A stretch of DNA of 64,000 nt from contig NZ_KZ626844.1 in NCBI RefSeq assembly GCF_002911015.1, positions 62,001 to 126,000 of the forward strand, read 5' to 3'. Under the pieces are notes generated by a model. That model did not search any database. It was not told where the DNA came from and saw nothing but the letters and a program-made list of their open reading frames with translations. Below are positions 24,728-32,734 of this stretch, piece after piece. The first letter of the stretch is position 1. Each line of letters begins with the position of its first letter. Position numbers and translations under genes: made by a program. This DNA is from Streptomyces populi. Lineage in GTDB: Bacteria > Actinomycetota > Actinomycetes > Streptomycetales > Streptomycetaceae.

Positions 24728-25840
24728 CTACAGCCAGCCGTTGCGCTTCAGGATGCGGTGGATGGACAGACACAGGCCGACCGTGATGCCCATGACCACC
24801 GGATAGCCGTAGCGCGCGTGCAGCTCGGGCATGTGCTCGAAGTTCATGCCGTACACACCGCAGACCATCGTCGGGACGGCGACGATCGCGGCCCACGAGG
24901 TGATCTTGCGCATGTCCTCGTTCTGCGCCACGGAGGCCTGCGCGAGGTTGGCCTGGAGGATCGAGTTGAGGAGTTCGTCGAAGCCGAGGACCTGCTCCTG
25001 CACGCGCGCGAGGTGGTCGGCGACGTCGCGGAAGTACTTCTGGATGTCGGGGTCGATCAGCCGCATCGGGCGCTCGCTCAGCAGCTGCATGGGGCGCAGC
25101 AGCGGCGAGACCGCCCGCTTGAACTCCAGCACCTCGCGCTTGAGCTGGTAGATCTGCCCAGCGTCCGTGCCGCGCGGAGTGCCCTTGCGGCCCGGCGAGA
25201 ACACCTCGGTCTCGACCTCGTCGATGTCGTCCTGCACGGCGTCCACGACCGCGATGTAGCCGTCGACGACGTGGTCGGCGATCGCGTGCAGCACCGCCGA
25301 GGGGCCCTTGGCGAGCAGCTCGGGGTCGTCCTGGAGGCGGTGCCGCAGCCCGCGCAGCGACCCCTGTCCGCCGTGCCGGACGGTGATGAAGAAGTCCCCT
25401 CCGGTGAAGCACATGACCTCGCCGGTCTCGACGATCTCGCTGTTCGCCGTCAGCCGGTCGTGCTCGATGTAGTGGATGGTCTTGAAGACGGTGAACAGGG
25501 AGTCGTCGTAACGCTCCAGCTTGGGCCGCTGGTGGGCCTGGACGGCGTCCTCCACGGCCAGCGGGTGCAGCCCGAACTCGCGGGCGATACCGGCGAATTC
25601 GTCCTCGGTGGGCTCGTGCAGGCCGATCCACACGAAGCCGCCGTCGCGCCGCACCTGGCGCATGGCCTCCTGGGGCGTGAGCGGGGTGCGGGTGGCGACG
25701 CGGGCGCCGTCGCGGTAGACGGCGCAGTCGACCACGGCCGACGGGGTGCCGGGGTCGCGGGTGGTGTCGTACGAGCCACTGTCCTTGCGCAGGGACGGGC
25801 GGGGGCGGACCGCGGCGCGCAGGTCACGGATCATCGACAT
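24728..25840 (-). CDS. corA: CorA-family magnesium/cobalt transporter
   Basis: Divalent cation channel of 370 residues (pentameric in the family). A large N-terminal cytoplasmic domain (FVWIGLHEPTEDEFAGIARE; helices LLNSILQANLAQASVAQNED) leads to the signature VYGMNFEHMPEL at the end of the first membrane span, the GMN selectivity motif, then a second span ending KRNGWL. It is expected in the cytoplasmic membrane importing Mg2+. The ATG 25840 has AAGGAG 10 bases upstream. It leads a two-gene operon and faces the long gap that separates it from the SUFU gene. Confidence 0.95.
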   Translation of the reverse strand: MSMIRDLRAAVRPRPSLRKDSGSYDTTRDPGTPSAVVDCAVYRDGARVATRTPLTPQEAMRQVRRDGGFVWIGLHEPTEDEFAGIAREFGLHPLAVEDAVQAHQRPKLERYDDSLFTVFKTIHYIEHDRLTANSEIVETGEVMCFTGGDFFITVRHGGQGSLRGLRHRLQDDPELLAKGPSAVLHAIADHVVDGYIAVVDAVQDDIDEVETEVFSPGRKGTPRGTDAGQIYQLKREVLEFKRAVSPLLRPMQLLSERPMRLIDPDIQKYFRDVADHLARVQEQVLGFDELLNSILQANLAQASVAQNEDMRKITSWAAIVAVPTMVCGVYGMNFEHMPELHARYGYPVVMGITVGLCLSIHRILKRNGWL

Positions 25841-26433
25841 GGCAGGCTCCTTCTCGCGGCGGAGGCGGCCGGGCGACGGTTGGAACTACCCGGAATGGGG
25901 ACGTCCTTGCTGCGGATGTTTGGCACGTCCACAAAGCGGGGAGCACCGCACCGTCGCGGTGGCAGCTTCGCTACTGATTCAGATCAGACAGATCAGGCGG
26001 AAACGAAGCGCTCTTCCGTGGTGCACCGGGCAACGCTGACACGTGTGCACACGATTGCGGGAGGCGGCAGCCGACAGGGCCGAAGGCCCGGTGGAACCAG
26101 CTGTGAACTCAGCGACCGGAAGAGCGGGTGGTACTGCACGATCGACTTCGGTCCATTGCAGCCCCACCTCCTCCGGTCGGTCCCCCGTGGGGGACGATCC
26201 ATCCCCCGCGGGGGAGTCCGGCTCCCTCCGAGGGGGAGTCGGATCAGTCTCAGTGCGCCGGAGTCCGGGAGCAACTCCCGCAGTGCCGCGAGGGTCTGGG
26301 GGCCCTCGGTCATGCACTGCTCCGACCAGCGGCCAAGAGTATCAGCGCACCGATACGTCAAGACCCCGCTTTGCGCGTTGTTGACCGGGGTCCGCTGCGC
26401 CCTGGCGGAATTGACGCGGCCTATGCTCGATTC
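25841..26433. promoter_or_regulatory. 593-bp divergent gap with phased palindromes
   Basis: This is the longest gap in the window, between divergent corA and the SUFU-domain gene. It holds three G/C palindromes near 26181-26237 (listed separately), a direct repeat CAGATCAGACAGATCAG at about 25979-25995, and less G+C-rich sequence either side. A minus-strand reading frame, 25993-26313, begins protein-like (MTEGPQTLAALRELLPDSG) but then runs through the palindromes and loses coding character. I do not call it a gene. Confidence 0.6.
26181..26237. repeat. three phased G/C palindromes
   Basis: TCCCCC-GT-GGGGGA (26181-26194), TCCCCC-GC-GGGGGA (26202-26215) and TCCC-TCCGAGG-GGGA (26223-26237, imperfect) have centres at about 26187.5, 26208.5 and 26230. 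The spacing is therefore 21 to 21.5 bp, two helical turns. This looks like a cooperative operator array for a dimeric regulator, or three small transcript hairpins. Confidence 0.65.
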
Positions 26434-27018
26434 ATGACTGATGTTCTTCCTCTGGTCGAGGCCCGTTTGCGCTCCGCGCTGGGCGAACCCGACGCCCGGG
26501 CCGCGGTCACCTTCCTGGGCACCGACCGCATCGAGGTGCTGCGCTTCACCGAGGGCGACATCGTCCGCTACGCCACGCTCGGCATGTCCGCCCAGCCGAT
26601 GGCGGACCCCACCGCCGTGCTCGCCGATCCGGTGAAGGGCCCGCGCGCCGAACTGGTCCTCTCCGTCCGGCCGGCCGGGGCCGACACCGACAAGGTGCTC
26701 CGCCCGCTGGCCGTGCTCGCCGCCTCCCCCCAGGTCGAGGGTCTGGTCGTGGCTCCCGGCGCCTCGCTCGACGTGGGTGAACCCCTGTGGCCCGGCGCGC
26801 CGTTCACCTCCGTCCTGGTCGCCGAGTCCGGCGGTCTGGTGGAGGACCTGGAGCTGGACGCCCCCGCCGATCCCGTGCGTTTCCTGCCGCTGCTCCCCAT
26901 GACGCCCAACGAGGCCGCCTGGAAGCGCGTCCACGGTGCCGGCGCCCTCCAGGAACGCTGGCTGAACGGCGGAACGGACCTGCGCGATCCGCTGCGCAGG
27001 TCCGTCGCCCTGGACTGA
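26434..27018 (+). CDS. suppressor-of-fused (SUFU) domain protein
   Basis: Cytoplasmic protein of 194 residues resembling bacterial SUFU-domain proteins, a fold often found in toxin-immunity or protein-interaction settings. Conserved-looking segments are PDARAAVTFLGTDRIEVLRF and FLPLLPMTPNEAAWKRVHGA with the C-terminal LQERWLNGGTDLRDPLRR. The role in Streptomyces is unknown. There is no Shine-Dalgarno before the ATG; TATGCT ends 7 bases upstream, so the transcript may be leaderless. The gene runs toward the MFS gene with only 30 bases between stops. Confidence 0.8.
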   Translation: MTDVLPLVEARLRSALGEPDARAAVTFLGTDRIEVLRFTEGDIVRYATLGMSAQPMADPTAVLADPVKGPRAELVLSVRPAGADTDKVLRPLAVLAASPQVEGLVVAPGASLDVGEPLWPGAPFTSVLVAESGGLVEDLELDAPADPVRFLPLLPMTPNEAAWKRVHGAGALQERWLNGGTDLRDPLRRSVALD

Positions 27019-27048
27019 GCGGTCCCGGGGCCCGTACGTGACGGGACC

Positions 27049-28323
27049 TCACATCGCCCTTCCGGCGGCTCGGTCGGCGAAGACGGCGACACCGTCCTCG
27101 ACGGCGTGGACGGGCGCCTGCTCCCCGGCCTTCTCCGTGAGCGCGCCGCGCCGTACGTGGACCACCGCGGCGCCCAGCAGCGCGGTGACCGCGGCGACCA
27201 CGAACGGGACGTGGACGTCGCTCCACTCCTCGATCTTCGGGGCGAAGTACGGCGCCGCCGCGGCCGCGAACCAGCGCACGAAGTTGTAGCCGGCGCTCGC
27301 CACGGGACGCGGGGCGTCGGAGACCCCGAGGGCCAGTTCCGTGTAGACGGTGTTGTTCACGCCGATGAAGGCGCCGGACAGGACCGTGCAGACGACGGCG
27401 GTGGCGTGGTCGCCGTACCCGAGGACGAGCACGTCGGCGGCGAGCAGCACCAGGGAACCGCCCAGCACCTTCGGCGATCCGAACCGGGCCTGGAGCCGGG
27501 GAGCCACGACCACCGAGAAGACCGCGAGCAGCAGACCCCAGCAGAAGAACACCGCGCCGGACCGGTAGGGCGTCATGTCCAGCACGAACGGGGTGAAGGC
27601 CAGCACGGTGAAGAACGTGTAGTTGTAGAAGAAGGCGGAGGCCGCGACGGAGGCGAGGCCGCCGTGGCCGAGGGCGCGCAGCGGGTCGAGCGGCGAGGTC
27701 CTGCGCGCGGGCTTCGGCTGCTCCTTCAGGAACGCCGTGATGCACAGGAAACCGACCGCCATCAGGAACGCGGTGCCGAAGAACGGGTAGCGCCAGCTGG
27801 CGTTGCCGAGCAGGGCTCCGAGCAGCGGGCCGCAGGCCATGCCGAGGCCCAGCGCGGACTCGTAGAGCAGGATCGCCGCCGCGCTGCCGCCGGCCGCGGC
27901 GCCGACGATGACCGCGAGGGCGGTGGAGACGAACAGCGCGTTGCCGAGGCCCCAGCCGGCCCGGAAGCCGACGAGTTCGCCGACCGAGTCCGAGGTTCCG
28001 GCGAGGCCGGCGAAGACCACGACGAGGGCGAGGCCGAGCAGCAGGGTCCTGCGGCCGCCGATCCGGCTGGAGACGAAGCCGGTCAGCAGCATCGCGACGG
28101 CGGTGATCAGGAAGTACGAGGTGAAGAGCAGCGACACCTGGCCGGGGGTGGCGTCGAGGCCCCGGGCGATGGACGGCAGGATCGGATCGACGAGTCCGAT
28201 GCCCATGAAGGCGACGACCGACGCCCCGGCGGTCGCCCAGACGGCCCTCGGCTGCCGCAGGACGCCGCCCGCGCCGATGCCGGACGTGTCGCCCTCCGCG
28301 GGACCTTCCGTTCTGTTGATCAT
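27049..28323 (-). CDS. MFS transporter, probable drug/metabolite exporter
   Basis: Twelve-span major facilitator of 424 residues. Near the start are AVWATAGASVVAFMGIGLVD and PSIARGLDATPGQVSLLFTS, followed by the loop motif GFVSSRIGGRRTLLLGLALV (the motif A region, D/G-x-R-x-G-R-R). A gene product of this length with a charged central loop fits the DHA-type exporters. ATG 28323 is used; the preceding in-frame residues lie in the promoter. An inverted repeat between plausible -35 and -10 elements suggests tight repression by a MarR/TetR-type regulator encoded elsewhere. The substrate is unknown. Confidence 0.88.
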   Translation of the reverse strand: MINRTEGPAEGDTSGIGAGGVLRQPRAVWATAGASVVAFMGIGLVDPILPSIARGLDATPGQVSLLFTSYFLITAVAMLLTGFVSSRIGGRRTLLLGLALVVVFAGLAGTSDSVGELVGFRAGWGLGNALFVSTALAVIVGAAAGGSAAAILLYESALGLGMACGPLLGALLGNASWRYPFFGTAFLMAVGFLCITAFLKEQPKPARRTSPLDPLRALGHGGLASVAASAFFYNYTFFTVLAFTPFVLDMTPYRSGAVFFCWGLLLAVFSVVVAPRLQARFGSPKVLGGSLVLLAADVLVLGYGDHATAVVCTVLSGAFIGVNNTVYTELALGVSDAPRPVASAGYNFVRWFAAAAAPYFAPKIEEWSDVHVPFVVAAVTALLGAAVVHVRRGALTEKAGEQAPVHAVEDGVAVFADRAAGRAM

Positions 28324-28365
28324 GCCCGCTCCCTCACTGTGCGCCGACTGGATCGTTGGGCTATA

Positions 28366-28406
28366 CACACGATAAATTAGCTAGGCTAATAAATGCAAGA
28401 TACACT
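28366..28406 (-). promoter_or_regulatory. promoter and operator of the MFS exporter gene
   Basis: An A+T-rich island in very G+C-rich DNA. On the minus strand TTGCAT and TTATCG are spaced by 17 bases as -35/-10. Between them lies the inverted repeat ATTAGC-N3-GCTAAT (28376-28381 and 28385-28390). A repressor bound there would block RNA polymerase. Confidence 0.65.
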
Positions 28407-28486
28407 TAGTTTTCGGCGTGGCCGGCCCGCGGCGGACGGGTGATCGTCCTTGACGTGGGGAAGGACGGGGAGGACCGTTGGGGCCT

Positions 28487-29128
28487 ATGAGGGGCGAACC
28501 CAGTTGCCCGAAGTGTGGTGGCCGGGTCAGGGCTCCCGGCCTCTTTGCCGACTCCTGGCAGTGCGATGTGCACGGCACGGTGCATCCGCTGCAGCCCGTG
28601 ATCCCGCCCAGCGTCGAAGCCCTCGGTGTGGTCGTGCACCGCGCCCGGGTACCGGTGTGGATGCCGTGGCCGCTGCCGGTCGGCTGGCTGTTCACCGGAG
28701 CGGCGTTCGCGGGGGACGACCGCAGCGGGGGCAGGGCCACCGCCGTCGCGTGCTCGGGGCCCGGGCCGTTGGGCGGCATGGGTGAGCTGATCCTCGTCGC
28801 CGAGGAGTTGGGCGTCGGCCTCGGCGCGCGGTACGCGGGCATGGACGGACCCGACCCCGGCCCGTACATGAGCGTTGAGAAACCGCCTCAGGCGAAGGTC
28901 CTCGCCGCGGGCCGGCCCACTCCGCTCTGGCACGTCTCCGGTTCCCCCGACGACCGCGCCGTCTTCGCGGGCGAGGCGATGGGGCTGTGGCTGTGGGCCG
29001 TCGTCTGGCCCGAGCAGACCGGACTGCTGATGTACGACGAACTGGTCCTGACGGATCTGCGTGACGCGGGCGCGGAGGTCGACCTGCTGCCGTGCGGCGC
29101 GTTGTCGCCGCGCATCCTGGAACCGTAG
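28487..29128 (+). CDS. conserved protein with N-terminal zinc-ribbon-like motif (DUF6758-like)
   Basis: Protein of 213 residues, MRGEPSCPKCGGRVRAPGLF onward. Two Cys pairs or Cys/His ligands (CPKC, then WQCDVHG) suggest a small zinc ribbon at the N-terminus. The remainder is a globular domain rich in Gly and Trp (VPVWMPWPLPVGWLFTGAAF; WAVVWPEQTGLLMYDELVL). I do not know a function; similar proteins appear next to PHP phosphoesterase genes in Streptomyces. ATG 28487 is chosen; a TTG at 28478 lies closer to GGGAGG and is possible. Confidence 0.82.
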   Translation: MRGEPSCPKCGGRVRAPGLFADSWQCDVHGTVHPLQPVIPPSVEALGVVVHRARVPVWMPWPLPVGWLFTGAAFAGDDRSGGRATAVACSGPGPLGGMGELILVAEELGVGLGARYAGMDGPDPGPYMSVEKPPQAKVLAAGRPTPLWHVSGSPDDRAVFAGEAMGLWLWAVVWPEQTGLLMYDELVLTDLRDAGAEVDLLPCGALSPRILEP

Positions 29129-29276
29129 GGCCGCACGGCGCGGTGCCAGGGCCGGGTGTACCCGGACGGCGGAGAGTGTAGGGGGCGCTCCCCCGGTACG
29201 GGTGTGACGTCGGAGGGTGGACTCCCGCTATCCTTGAGCGTCCCCGTCCGTTCCGTCACCGCTTGGAGTCCGCGTA

Positions 29277-30134
29277 GTGCGCATCGATCTGCACGCCCAC
29301 TCCACCGCCTCCGACGGTACGGACACCCCGGCCGGTCTGGTGCGCAACGCGGCCGCCGCCGGTCTGGACGTCGTCGCGCTGACCGACCACGACACCACGC
29401 GCGGGTACGCCGAGGCGATCGCCGCACTGCCCGAGGGGCTCACCCTCGTCACGGGCGCCGAACTCTCCTGCCGGATCGACGGCATCAGCATGCACATGCT
29501 GGCCTACCTCTTCGACCCCGAGGACCCCGCACTGCTCGCCGAGCGCGAACTGGTGCGGGACGACCGGGTGCCGCGGGCCCGGGGCATGGTCGCCAGACTC
29601 CAGGACCTCGGTGTGCCGGTCACCTGGGAGCAGGTGGCGCGCATCGCGGGCGACGGCTCGGTCGGGCGCCCGCACGTCGCCTCCGCGCTGGTCGAGCTGG
29701 GCGTCGTCGACAGCGTCTCCGACGCCTTCACCGAGCAGTGGCTGGCCGACGGGGGCCGCGCCTACGTCCCCAAGCACGAGACCGACCCCTTCGAGGCGAT
29801 CCGGCTGGTCAAGGGGGCCGGAGGCGTCACCGTCTTCGCCCACCCGGCCGCCGCCAAGCGGGGCCGCACCGTGCCGGAGTCGGTGATCGCGGAGCTGGCG
29901 TCCGCGGGCCTCGACGGCATCGAGGTCGACCACATGGACCACGAACCGGCCACCCGGGCACGGCTGCGCGGCCTGGCCTCCGAACTGGGGCTGCTGGCCA
30001 CGGGCTCCTCCGACTACCACGGCAGCCGCAAGACCTGTGTGCTCGGGGAGTTCACGACCGACCCCGAGGTCTACGGGGAGATCACCCGCCGCGCCACCGG
30101 GGCGTTCCCGGTACCGGGCGCGGGCGGAGCCTGA
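29277..30134 (+). CDS. PHP-domain phosphoesterase (RNase AM / YciV-like)
   Basis: Metal-dependent phosphoesterase of 285 residues. PHP motifs are complete: MRIDLHAHSTASDGTDTPAG (motif I, HxH), VALTDHDTT (motif II), VTGAELSC (motif III), then VFAHPAA and the C-terminal GSSDYHGSRK. Close relatives hydrolyse 3',5'-nucleotide bisphosphates or trim RNA 5' ends (RNase AM). The GTG start is preceded by TTGGAG. It follows the zinc-ribbon-like gene by 148 bases. The precise substrate cannot be deduced. Confidence 0.9.
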   Translation: MRIDLHAHSTASDGTDTPAGLVRNAAAAGLDVVALTDHDTTRGYAEAIAALPEGLTLVTGAELSCRIDGISMHMLAYLFDPEDPALLAERELVRDDRVPRARGMVARLQDLGVPVTWEQVARIAGDGSVGRPHVASALVELGVVDSVSDAFTEQWLADGGRAYVPKHETDPFEAIRLVKGAGGVTVFAHPAAAKRGRTVPESVIAELASAGLDGIEVDHMDHEPATRARLRGLASELGLLATGSSDYHGSRKTCVLGEFTTDPEVYGEITRRATGAFPVPGAGGA

Positions 30135-30633
30135 GTCCCCGGACGTTCCGCGTCGCGCGGGACCGGTGACCGGGGGCGCGTGCCCGCCGTCGCCCCGGCG
30201 AGCCGGTGCCGTCGCGGCCGGCGCGTGAGGGTCGTAGGAACCGGGCCGGTGCCGTAGGGCCCCTGCCCTGGTCCCTTCCGGCCCCCGTCGTCCGGCCCCG
30301 TCGCCCGGCGTGCGCCGAGGCCCGCGCCGGGCACGTGCCGGCCGGGGCCACGCGCTCCGGGCCGGGTCCGCGGCGCGTGCGGCGGACCTGCGTCCACTCG
30401 GCTCGGTGCGTGCCTCCGGGCCGTGCGGCGGACCCGTGCCGCCCGTGCGCCCGCGGCGCGCATCCGGTGCCCACGTCCCGCCGTCCCGCCGGAACCGTGT
30501 TCACCGACCCGTTCCCAGGCACCCGGCCCCGCCGGCCGTGCCCCCCGTTCCGCCCCCGCGGGACGACTGCCCGAAGCGGTGGCCGGAAGACCCGCCCGCC
30601 CGCTCCCACCACCTCGCAAGGCTCTTCTCCAGC
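30135..30633. other. 499-bp gap, no gene seen
   Basis: Extremely G+C-rich sequence between the PHP gene and marC. Several frames are open but show repetitive Arg/Pro/Ala codons and no start with a ribosome site or conserved motif. I see no RNA structure I can name. It presumably holds the marC promoter. Confidence 0.5.
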
Positions 30634-31239
30634 ATGTTCGACGTCGCCGTCTTCGGCTCCCTCTTCCTCACGCTCTTCGTCATCATGGATCCCCCCGGGA
30701 TCACCCCGATCTTCCTGGCGCTGACCGCGGGCCGCCCCGCCCGGGTGCAGCGGCGGATGGCCGTCCAGGCGGTCTGCGTCGCCGGCGGCGTCATCACCGT
30801 CTTCGGGCTTCTCGGGCACCAGATCCTGGACTATCTGCACGTGTCCGTGCCCGCGCTGATGATCGCGGGCGGACTGCTGCTCCTGCTCATCGCCCTCGAC
30901 CTGCTCACCGGCAAGACGGACGAGCCGAAGCAGACCAAGGACGTCAACGTCGCCCTCGTGCCCCTGGGGATGCCGCTGCTCGCCGGGCCCGGCGCGATCG
31001 TGTCCGTGATCCTCGCGGTGCAGAAGGCCGACTCGGTCGCCACCCAGGTCTCCGTGTGGACCGCGATCCTCGCGATCCACGTCGTGCTGTGGGTCGTGAT
31101 GCGCTACTCGCTGCTGATCATCCGCGTCATCAAGGACGGCGGAGTGGTCCTGGTGACCCGGCTGGCGGGCATGATGCTCTCCGCCATCGCGGTGCAGCAG
31201 ATCATCAACGGCGTCACCCAGGTGATCCACGGGAGCTGA
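30634..31239 (+). CDS. MarC-family integral membrane protein
   Basis: Six-span membrane protein of 201 residues of the MarC/UPF0056 family. Features are FGSLFLTLFVIMDPPGITPI with the conserved DPPG in the first loop, and the internally repeated VPLGMPLLAGPGAIVSVILA. The family was named from the mar locus, but a role in multidrug resistance has not been confirmed; the function is open. ATG 30634 is used; more than 300 bases of upstream open sequence look non-coding. A 16-bp hairpin follows. Confidence 0.9.
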   Translation: MFDVAVFGSLFLTLFVIMDPPGITPIFLALTAGRPARVQRRMAVQAVCVAGGVITVFGLLGHQILDYLHVSVPALMIAGGLLLLLIALDLLTGKTDEPKQTKDVNVALVPLGMPLLAGPGAIVSVILAVQKADSVATQVSVWTAILAIHVVLWVVMRYSLLIIRVIKDGGVVLVTRLAGMMLSAIAVQQIINGVTQVIHGS

Positions 31240-31259
31240 CGGCCCTCCGGCCGGACGCG

Positions 31260-31294
31260 CGGAGCCCCGCACGGCGATGCCGTGCGGGGCTCCG
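31260..31294. terminator. strong terminator after marC
   Basis: Perfect 16-bp stem, CGGAGCCCCGCACGGC (31260-31275) with GCCGTGCGGGGCTCCG (31279-31294), 3-base loop. It serves marC and possibly the convergent small gene. Confidence 0.8.
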
Positions 31295-31385
31295 AAGTCT
31301 CAGAAGCGTCTGCTGTCCGCTACGCGTCTCGTCCCACGAGGCGCTTTCGGCGCGTCCTCGTTCGGCGAAGCGGACCCTCGTCGTG

Positions 31386-31538
31386 TCAAGAAGCGGTGGT
31401 GTCGGCCGGGCGGATCCACAGGCGCTGCCCGATGGCGGCGGCCTGCTGAACGATCCGGTTGACGGAGGCGGCGTCCACGACAGTGCTGTCCACGGGCGTG
31501 CCGTCGACATCGTCGAGTCGCATGATTTCGAAGCGCAT
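31386..31538 (-). CDS. small conserved protein, unknown function
   Basis: Protein of 50 residues, MRFEIMRLDDVDGTPVDSTV onward. It has mixed charge and no membrane span; the predicted pattern is a strand followed by one helix (VNRIVQQAAAIGQRLWIRP). The ATG has AGGGAGAAG upstream. Codon use is normal for the genome, and very similar short proteins occur in many Streptomyces as far as I recall. It is divergent from the NYN gene across a less G+C-rich promoter region (31640-31700). Confidence 0.78.
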   Translation of the reverse strand: MRFEIMRLDDVDGTPVDSTVVDAASVNRIVQQAAAIGQRLWIRPADTTAS

Positions 31539-31753
31539 GGGCTTCTCCCTTCGTCTGGTCATCCTCCTGAGGAGAACTACTCGTGTGAGGAGCGAGGCGC
31601 CAGTGTCCTCGCTCACGTAGGGAGTCAACGGGATGCGTGTTACAAACATTCCCTACGCTAAGGAAAATTTTCGAGAACCTAATTACTGACCGGTAGGCCG
31701 GGTGGCGGAGACTGAACGGCGCCGGTTGTGTTCGCAGCGTGACCGCCGGGACA

Positions 31754-32659
31754 ATGGTGATGATGAACGACGACCAGGCGGCCCTCGCCGCCCGCATAGA
31801 CCGTACGAACGAGCTGCTCCAGCGCATGCTCGCCGAGGTCGCGAAGACCCCCTCCACCCATGCGATCTTCGTCGACGCCGGATATCTGTACGCGGCCGCG
31901 GGACGCCTCGTGGCGGGCACGGAGGACCGCCGTTCGTTCGACCTGGACACCGAGGGGCTCATCGAGGCGCTCATCGACCGGGCCCGCACGATCTTCGCCG
32001 ACAGCCGGCTGCTGCGCGTCTACTGGTACGACGGGGCACGACGCCGCATCCACACCGCGGAGCAGCAGTCCATCGCCGAACTCCCGGACGTCAAGGTCAG
32101 GTTGGGGAACCTGAACGCCAACAACCAGCAGAAGGGCGTCGATTCGCTCATCCGCTCGGACCTGGAGTCCCTCGCCCGGCACCGCGCCATCAGCGACGCG
32201 GCACTGCTCGGCGGCGACGAGGACCTGGTCTCCGCGGTCGAGGCGGCCCAGGGATACGGCGCCCGGGTCCACCTCTGGGGCATCGAGGCGCCCGAGGGCG
32301 GCAACCAGGCCGAACCGCTCCTCTGGGAGGTCGACAGCCAGCGCACGCTCGACCTCGACTTCTTCAAGCCGTATGTGGCCAGGCGGACCGCCCAGTCGTA
32401 CGACCCGACGGCAGCGGTCCGGCCCACCCGGGAGGACGTGCGCTTCGTGGGGGCCCAGATCGCCGCGAAGTGGCTGGCCGCGCGCGGCCGTGAATCCCTG
32501 GCCGAGCTGCTTCCCGGACACCCTTACCTGCCCGGCTCGGTCGACCAGGATCTGCTGGTCGAGGCCGAGGGGCTGCTCCAGTACTCCCTGCGCGGTCAGT
32601 CGGACCTGCGCCGCGCCCTGCGGGACGGCCTCTGGGAGCACCTCCAGGCGCAGTACTAG
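31754..32659 (+). CDS. NYN-domain (PIN-like) putative RNase
   Basis: Protein of 301 residues. A short N-terminal coiled region (RIDRTNELLQRMLAEVAK) precedes a NYN domain: HAIFVDAGYLYAAAG (first catalytic Asp), KVRLGNLNANNQQKGVDSLI (central Asp) and ALLGGDEDLVSAVEAAQGYG (GDxD motif). These acidic residues coordinate Mg2+ in PIN-like nucleases. The C-terminal ~90 residues (VRFVGAQIAAKWLAARGRES) form a helical domain. An RNA-processing role is inferred. Start: ATG 31754; in-frame ATGs at 31760 and 31763 are alternatives. Confidence 0.88.
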   Translation: MVMMNDDQAALAARIDRTNELLQRMLAEVAKTPSTHAIFVDAGYLYAAAGRLVAGTEDRRSFDLDTEGLIEALIDRARTIFADSRLLRVYWYDGARRRIHTAEQQSIAELPDVKVRLGNLNANNQQKGVDSLIRSDLESLARHRAISDAALLGGDEDLVSAVEAAQGYGARVHLWGIEAPEGGNQAEPLLWEVDSQRTLDLDFFKPYVARRTAQSYDPTAAVRPTREDVRFVGAQIAAKWLAARGRESLAELLPGHPYLPGSVDQDLLVEAEGLLQYSLRGQSDLRRALRDGLWEHLQAQY

Positions 32660-32734
32660 GCGCGGTACTAGGCGCGCCCCGTGCCAGGAGCGGTACCCGG
32701 CGCCGGTACGGGCCGGCCGTCCGGGGGACAGGGC

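Noticed and set aside
30135..30633. Possible protein in the gap before marC
   Set aside because: Open frames consist of Arg/Pro/Ala codons; no start site or conserved motif.
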